Origin: Crocodylus rhombifer
Taxonomy: Eukaryota; Chordata; Crocodylia; Crocodylidae
Direction of reading: 5' to 3'
Length of the DNA stretch: 64,000 nucleotides
Assembly: GCA_038503035.1 (NCBI GenBank)
Contig: JAVSML010024332.1
Location: forward strand, 106,637 to 170,636
Shown: piece by piece, positions 57,815 to 64,000 of the stretch
How the letters are laid out: each line of letters begins with the position of its first letter
Numbering within the stretch: position 1 is the first letter of the stretch
The notes under the pieces: generated by a model
Database searches by the model: none
The model's input: the letters and a program-made list of their open reading frames with translations, nothing else
Told to the model about the DNA's origin: nothing
Made by a program: the position numbers and the translations under genes

Positions 57815-58830
57815 TTTTCCTGGGATTTGATCTACAATCATGCTGTTTACTTTACATGGCATGTTTGTAGATTGAATGTCAGCTGTACAGACATTTGTTG
57901 GTGCTAGGAGCCTGACCTAAGTAAATTGGGATGGAGAGAGCGGGAGGAGGGATTAGTGGGGTTAACATGTCTGTTGTGCAGGTAGTGGATCTGTATGGGA
58001 CTAGCAGGTCTGTGGTGGGGTCCAGGAAAGTTTTGGCTGGACTGGGGAGGCTAGTTGGTCCATGGGAGAAGGGACGGGTCTGGGGGAGTGGGGGTAGGGG
58101 GGATTGTCTATCCAGGGGTTAGGGGGTTGGAGAGGTAAAGATAGCTGTGACAGGGTTGAGGAGAGAGTGGGAGAAGGAAGGAAAAGCACAGACCCCAGGT
58201 TGGGGTAAGCAGGTGAGCTTTCCCAGGCCTGGGGCTGCACAGTGAATGTGTGCACAATGTTCTTAGGATCCAATTTACAATCATGCAGATCATTTTAAGC
58301 TGCATGATCATAGATAAGGTCCCATGTGTACACATGTTCACCAGTGCTGGGAGTTTTGCCAGAAATGTGATCTAAGTAAGCTTGGGTGAGTGGTAGGGAA
58401 ATGTTGACATGTCCTTAGAGGGTTAGTGGGTCTGGAGAAGCTGGTGAGTCCACAATATGGGGGCTGGCAGTTCTGTGAGTGGTTTGGTTGGTCCGCAAGT
58501 GGGGATTGTCCATCTGGGCTTGTGCTGAACACAAGTTGGGGTTACAACAAGCATGACTTAGACCAATCTATGTAGTTCACCTCCTAGGATAACTAATGTT
58601 AGATCAGAATAGCCACTTTTTGTCTGATCTAACCATCCTGAACATCTGTACAGATCAGCACTTTAACCAGTCTAACCCTAGTTAGGTCAATTTAAGTGTA
58701 AGAACCACACATGAGTGAACTAAGTTTAGATTGGGTGGCCATTTTTGTCTTATTTAACTTGAGTATAGTTTGACACAAGTCAATATAACCTTAGTTAGAT
58801 TGATCTAAGTATAACATTTGTACATACCCT
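57815..58830. repeat. Dispersed repeat family X, copies 2 and 3
   Basis: Two left modules (57825-57930 and 58290-58395) and two right modules (58550-58705 and 58710-58820) of the family described at 54265-54735. A GT-rich core lies between them. The arrangement looks like a tandem or nested pair of copies. Confidence 0.6.
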
Positions 58831-59829
58831 TTGTGACTCATCTGTAGTTTAGTGCTCTGGCGGAGTCAGAGCAAATTCCATCCCCTGTCAGCCCTCGGCT
58901 TGCAAAAGTCTAGCCCCTCTGCACAGGCCTGAGGCTATGAAATGGCCATCCTTCACACCCTGAGCTCACAGGGGAAAGTGACCTGCCAGCATGGGACCCC
59001 AGACCCACCCCTATACCCATCATTACTGCAGCTCACTGACCCCCCCCACCCTCTTACAGACACTTCCCAGCCACCCCTAAAGGGACTGGAGACACCAGAC
59101 CTGCCCCCCCCAGACATTGATAGGTGTCTAAGATAGGATCCATGGTGCAGGTGGATGTTAGGGGACTTTGGTTCCTGCAAAGAGGGCCAGGCAGTTTCTG
59201 TGGGGAGGTAGGGAATCCATCACAGAGCTATGAAGTGCCACACAGGGGGGTATCTACCCCTGCAGGGCACCTTAAGGCCAGCATCTGCAACTCTGCAGGT
59301 GGGGCTGCATTTGAAGACTTTGATGTGCTGAGTGGTGGCAACCCTCTCTCACCAGGACTTCAGAGCCCTGTGTCTGTAGCCTCACATTTGGGGATGCAAC
59401 TGTGGGCTTTGCTATGCTGTTTGTGGGAAAGTTTCCTCCCTGTAACACTTGACAGCTTCATGCTGGGGCTCTGGCTGCAGTGGCAGGGGCACAGCCTCAG
59501 CTGCTTTCAGCCAAAGCTTCTCCCATCACAGCCAAACTCCCAGTTTCAAAGGACATCAGACCTGATCTGGATCTTCTGTGTGACAGCTGACAGTTGAGAG
59601 AGAGAGGTGGTGTTCCAGTTCGGGGAGGCATGGTCCCTTGGGATCACTAGCCATTCAGCCCTCACCTGTGCCTTAGGTTTCTGTCACATGTCTCCAGGCA
59701 GATTGAGGAGCCTGGAAAGCTTACTAGGATGCATGCTGTGCGTTTTCCTGGATGGATATTTTCAGAAGTGCAGGCCGTTTGCAAAGCACATAGCCCATTG
59801 CATGTTTGTACAGCTTGGAGATGTTTGAC
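58831..59829. other. Balanced to GC-rich sequence, no gene assigned
   Basis: A plus-strand frame of 157 codons at 59124-59597 has no recognisable domain. Its composition and lack of splice context argue against coding. No repeat ends were recognised. Confidence 0.4.
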
Positions 59830-60957
59830 ATTGTAAAGTGAGCTAAGGAAGCATGGGCTGGATGAATGGACTCTAAGAAGGATAGAAAACTGATTGGATC
59901 ATCAGAATTGGAGGGTAGTAATCAATAGCTCGAAGTCTAGTTGGCAGCTCGTATGAAGTGGAGTGCCCCTGGGGTTGGTCCTGGGGCCAGTGTTGTTCAA
60001 TATTTTCATCAGTGAAATGGAAGATGAGATGGAGTGTACCCTCAGCAAGTTTGCAGATGACACCAAACTGGGAGGGGTAGTAGATATGCTGGAAGGTAGG
60101 GCTGGGATTCAGAGAGACCTAGACAAATTGGAGGACTGGACCAAAAGAAATCTCATGTGGTTCAATAAGGAGAAGTGCAAAGTCCTGCACATAGGATGGA
60201 ACAATCCCATGCACCACTACAGGCTGGGGACCGACTGCCTAAGCAGGAGCTTTGCAGAAAGGACCTGGCCTTAAAGTCAGGGGGTTACAGTGGACAATAA
60301 GTTGAATATGAGCCAACTATATGCCCTTGTTGCCAAGACTGCTAATGGCATACTGGGCTGCATTAGTAGAGGCATTGCCAGCAGATTGAGGGAAGTGTTT
60401 CTTCCCCTCTATTCAGCAGTGATGAGGGCACATCTGGAATACTATGTCCAGTTTTGGGCCCCTCACTACAGAAAGGATGTGGACAAATTGGAGGGAGTCC
60501 AGCAGAGGGCATGTGACTTCTGAAAAATGGTTAGGGGACTGGGGTACATGACTTCTGAGGAGAGGCTGAGGTAAATGGGCTTATTTAGCTTTAGAGAAGG
60601 GAAGACTGAATGGGGATTTAATAGCAGCCTTCAACTACCTTAAGGGTGGTTCCACAGAGGATGGAGCTAGACTGTTCTCAGTGGTGGCAGATGAAAAAAC
60701 AAAGAATAATAGTCTCAAGTTTCAGCAAAGGAAATTTAGGTTAGATATTGGAAAACTTTGTCATGAGGAGAGTGGTAAAGCACTGGAGGTTACCCAGAGA
60801 GGTTGTGGACTCTCCATCCTTGGAGGCTTTTAAGACCCAGATAGACACAGCCTTGATTGGGATGACCTAGTTAGGGATGATCCTGCTTTGAGCAGAGGGG
60901 TTGGACTAGATGACCTCCCGAGTTTCCTTTGAACTCTAATTTTCTCTGATTCTATGA
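59830..60957 (+). mobile_element. CR1 LINE copy D, plus strand, 3' half
   Basis: Starts inside the RT and ends with the CR1 3' landmark GGTTGGACTAGATGACCTCC followed by CTGATTCTATGAAA (60945-60958). It is 5'-truncated, as is typical. It has the same direction as copies C and E and opposite to A and B. Confidence 0.88.
59963..60523 (+). pseudogene. CR1 reverse transcriptase C-terminal half
   Basis: The frame from 59963 has [16 protein letters not shown], the catalytic block FADDTKLGG at about 60049-60075, and [19 protein letters not shown]. After a frame change near 60274 the next frame (60290-60523) has LPLYSAVMRAHLEYYVQF and DKLEGVQQRA. Stops and the frame change mark it as a relic. Confidence 0.85.
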
Positions 60958-62199
60958 AATCCAACCAGATGAAATGAAGCTGCTAGACTTCATCTGGTTG
61001 ATGTGAATACTTGTATATACCCACAGTGATCAGCCAGGCCCCAGACATAGATGCTCTTTAGTCATGGATGCAACTTCATAGTCATAGCAAGTGGAGAGGA
61101 ATAGTGGATAGAACTTTTTAAACAAAGAAATGTGGTGTGTTCTTGGTGTGGTTATAGCAAGCAAGTGGATAGGCTGTGAGACGTTTCCCTGTTGTATGCT
61201 GTAAAAGCCCAGCCCTCGGGGCAGACAGAGGTTCTTTTCCTTTCTAGCTGCTGCAGGGACAGGATCAAAGATCCATTATAATATATCTTACCTTTTTACA
61301 CATGCAGGTAAAGGCACAATTGGATCGAATGCGCAATCCACACAATTGTGTCTCCTGCCCTGCCACACATGCCTAGCAGGAGGTGCAATTGTGGGGTTAC
61401 ACATTAGATCCAATCATGACTTATTGCCAGTGTAGGGGGAGCCTGATCATGGATTTCCCCTGCACTGGCAAGAAGCAGGCTTCCACAACTAGGAGCCACC
61501 TTTGCTGAGGTGGCTTCCAGCTGTGCAGGTCAGGCATGGCCAGGACCAAGAGTCCCTGCCACTGATGGAATTCTTGGCCTCAGCTGTGCATGAGGTGCAG
61601 CTGAGATTGGGAGCCCTCTGTCAGCCAGAGGTTTCATGCACCCCTGAGCCTTGGGGATCATGGAAATCATGATCCCTAGGGCTTGGGGGTTTCATGTTAG
61701 CAATGGTGCACTCCTGTTAGCTGCTGGGGCTCCCTACTACAGGGGAGACCTGGCTACACATGCAAATTAACACTTGATAGCAACCAGCTATAAAGTTCGT
61801 ACACATTTTCAAGGTCTCACTTTATAGTTGGCTGGAACTTTTTATCATGTAATAGCTACTTTGCAATTAATAGCAGGTCTTAAGATAATTGTGCAATTAA
61901 CCAGTTAACTGCAAGATACCTGTAACATATAGAGCAGGCCTTTAATAACAACTGAAGTTAATTTTAAGAATTAAAATGATATGTGGAAACATGCTAGCAA
62001 AATGTGAGGAACCATTATAAGGAATTCAATAATGTCCTCTAAATTGTATTGCAGCCAAAGTTAGCAATCCTGCTGGTCCTTAAATCATCTTCAAAACTTA
62101 AAGCATTTCATTTTAGCAGCTGCATCAAGAAGAAAGGTGTGCCCTTATCGGATATTAGTAATGATATACCATCACTTTTGCCCTATAAAAGATTGGGCC
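60958..62199. repeat. Mixed inverted-repeat relics
   Basis: CAACCAGATGAA (60962-60973) pairs perfectly with TTCATCTGGTTG (60989-61000). AATTGGATCGAATG near 61319 faces ATTAGATCCAATCA near 61408. CAGCTATAAAGT near 61787 faces ACTTTATAGTTGGCTGG near 61819. These look like ends of several small DNA elements inserted into one another. No gene seen. Confidence 0.45.
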
Positions 62200-63060
62200 T
62201 GTGTGAAGTGGCTAGTATTTGCTTTGGATTTGGATTTGGCCGATTTGGGGGACAGTGAATTGAATTGGTGATTTGAATCACTGTCCTGAATCAATTTGGC
62301 CGAATCTGATGTGGAGATTTGGCCAGTGCCAAATTGTCCAAATCTCTGAATCAAACAGGCCCTATCCCCCATCCATTCTCCCAGGCCCATCAATGGCAGC
62401 CCCACTGGGTCACAGCGTCCTGGGTCTTAAGAAAAAAAAAAAATCCTGCACTCACTGGCTGCTGCCATGCAGGGGGAGAGGGGGGAAGGGTGACCACCAC
62501 TGCTCTGCACTGCATGGGGGGCTCTGCCATGAGCCCCCAGAAACCCTAATGGCAGCTGCAGCATCGGGTGAGTGTGGGGCTTAATTTTTTTTAATATTTT
62601 TTTTTAAAGAGCCAGGAGTTGGGACTGGGTGGGGCAGCCATTGGTAGGGTGGGAGAGTGAGTGGGGGATGGGGACTCATGGCAGAGCCCTCTATGCAATG
62701 TAGGGCAGTGGAGATTGCCCCTCCTTCACCTGGCAGAAGCCGGTGAGTGTGGCGCTTTTTTTGCGTGTTTGTTTTAAGTGCCAGGATGCTGGGGCTGGGT
62801 GGGGCAGCTATTGATGGGGCTGGAAGAGCAGGGCTGGTTGGGGGCACTCAGGAGGGTTGGGGGAGCAGGCAGGAGATGGGACCTGATGGGGGTCTGCCTG
62901 CACCTCTGCTGGAGATTCTGCCTGAAGCTCTCTGAATCTTTTCTGAATTGATTTGGACCTTTTTATTGGTCTCCTGATTTGATTTGGAGATTCAGCCGCC
63001 GAATTGGGCCGAATCCCCTCTGAATTGCATCAGCACCTGAAGCTTCGCATGGCCCTATGA
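62200..63060. repeat. Composite inverted-repeat element with GATTTGG/GGCCGAAT ends
   Basis: AT-rich outer parts with TTTGGATTTGGCCGATTTGG and AATTTGGCCGAATCTG (62225-62330) face GAATTGATTTGGACC and GAATTGGGCCGAATCC (62943-63017). The core has related GC-rich modules. CCATCAATGGCAGCCCCACT near 62387 is roughly the reverse complement of TGGGGCAGCTATTGATGGGG near 62801, and a direct relative sits near 62630. A non-autonomous DNA element is likely. Confidence 0.6.
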
Positions 63061-63872
63061 AAGATATGCCTGATCTTAATATTTTATTGTGTATCATTGT
63101 ATCTTTATTGTTTGTAAACAGGTAACATCAGTATCTTGCTGGTTTCTTATGTCCCCCACCAGTCTCAAAAAGAGTGACTATCTTAGTTATCTTACTTAGT
63201 TATCATAGAAAAGCTTATGCCTTTATGAACAAGTTAGTCTTCAAGGTGCCCTGACCTGCCTTTTGCCTGACTTCAGGCTAACTGCTTTTATTGTTCATGA
63301 GTATTTGTATTTTATATTTCTAGCCTATGCAATTATTTGCCAGTATGGTTAATTCTTATTTTCTAAGTGAATGGCTATGAAGGAACCCAGTACAACAAAG
63401 TGGATGTGAAATACAAGAGCCAATAAAATACAATATTGAAAAACAGAGGGTAATAAATATTGCAAAAGAAACAACACAAAAACAAATAAAAACCCTTAAA
63501 TTATTCTCATACTTTTCTAGACTCTGAATTTGTTGTATCCAGTCTGGGGGAAAAAAAAATGGGAAACAGCTCAGTCAAATTTCTGCTTGCTAATTATCTG
63601 AAGTAAAAATATGCAAACAGTGTTCAGGTGAATAAGAAAATAATTTTGAAAGTTTTATGATACGCTACATAAACTGATGACACATCTATCCTGGAAAAAC
63701 TGTGTTCAGAAATTATTCCAGGTCCCTCTTACAAAGAGAGTTGGAATTCAGAGATAATTATAGAAAAATAGTGGAAAGCATGAAAACACTCCTGTAAGAC
63801 AAACATTTGGGTGGATTCTTTAGCTTACAGAGGGGTTAAATGGAGTCATGATAGTGGGATTTTTTTATTGCA
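63061..63872. other. AT-rich unique sequence
   Basis: No gene or repeat end recognised. Confidence 0.5.
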
Positions 63873-64000
63873 TAGATTTCATAGACATTAGGGCTGGAAG
63901 GGGACCATGGACGATTATCGAATCCAGCCCCCTGCCCCAGCTTGAAACTTGACGAAGTTAAAGATACATTTCTGTCTAGTCCAAAAACAAGGGGAAGCCA
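63873..64000 (-). mobile_element. CR1 3'-terminal fragment, runs off the window
   Basis: GCATAGATTTCATAGACATT followed by AGGGCTGGAAGGGGACCAT matches the inverted CR1 3' end of copy A at 3588-3625. The element continues beyond the right edge. Confidence 0.8.

Noticed and set aside
59124..59597. 157-codon frame as a gene
   Set aside because: No domain, no splice or promoter context and no family resemblance.

Overview
The window looks like repeat-dense, non-coding DNA from a sauropsid genome, most likely crocodilian. That placement is an inference. It rests on several CR1 LINE copies (ORF1 esterase, apurinic-type endonuclease, FADD-type reverse transcriptase, 3' ends with CATAGATT-like octamers), many low-copy inverted-repeat elements, and a gammaretrovirus-like endogenous retrovirus (ERV). 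I found no convincing exon of a host protein-coding gene and no rRNA, tRNA, CRISPR array or bacterial-type gene. The window could be a gene desert or part of a very large intron.

Layout. 1-2.1 kb is AT-rich unique sequence, followed by a GC-rich composite repeat (2.1-3.6 kb). A nearly full-length but endonuclease-deleted CR1 lies on the minus strand at 3.59-6.9 kb, a CR1 3' fragment at 7.1-7.5 kb, a CpG-retaining promoter-like block at 7.56-8.05 kb, and a second minus-strand CR1 that keeps its endonuclease at 9.4-12.8 kb. 12.8-24 kb is mostly unique AT-rich DNA with a short CR1 piece, a candidate minus-strand LTR and local tandem duplications.

24-37 kb is the most structured part. Two solo LTRs (24170-24806 and 25225-25874) carry different 4-bp target duplications (AATC, CCAG). 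A plus-strand CR1 at 28.5-29.8 kb has lost its RT core, and a 134-bp patch copied from the pre-insertion sequence around the first LTR sits in its place. A related 5' LTR at 30327 begins an ERV with leader, gag, protease and RT. Its RT is split by a 989-bp insertion with TG/CA ends and a 5-bp duplication. The ERV stops abruptly inside pol, where it is joined to a 5'-truncated Tigger1-type (pogo/Tc1-mariner) DNA transposon. That transposon has an uninterrupted 570-codon transposase frame and an intact 3' terminal inverted repeat. RNase H, integrase, env and the 3' LTR of the ERV are absent.

37-64 kb holds a CA-rich array, a purine-rich tract next to a candidate LTR, a LINE fragment of the RTE-like type with a zinc-finger tail, nested hAT-like elements, a 2.2-kb fold-back element whose two arms encode mirror-image spurious ORFs, several miniature inverted-repeat elements (one ending in a perfect 38-bp palindrome), another plus-strand CR1 (59.8-60.96 kb) and a CR1 3' end running off the window.

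How the parts relate: the genes here belong to mobile elements, not to a host pathway. CR1 ORF1 and ORF2 would act together in target-primed reverse transcription. The ERV gag, pro and pol would form one polyprotein unit through in-frame stop readthrough. The Tigger transposase would act on its own 12-bp ends. Only the Tigger frame looks undamaged, and it has lost its N-terminal DNA-binding start and the 5' end of the element.
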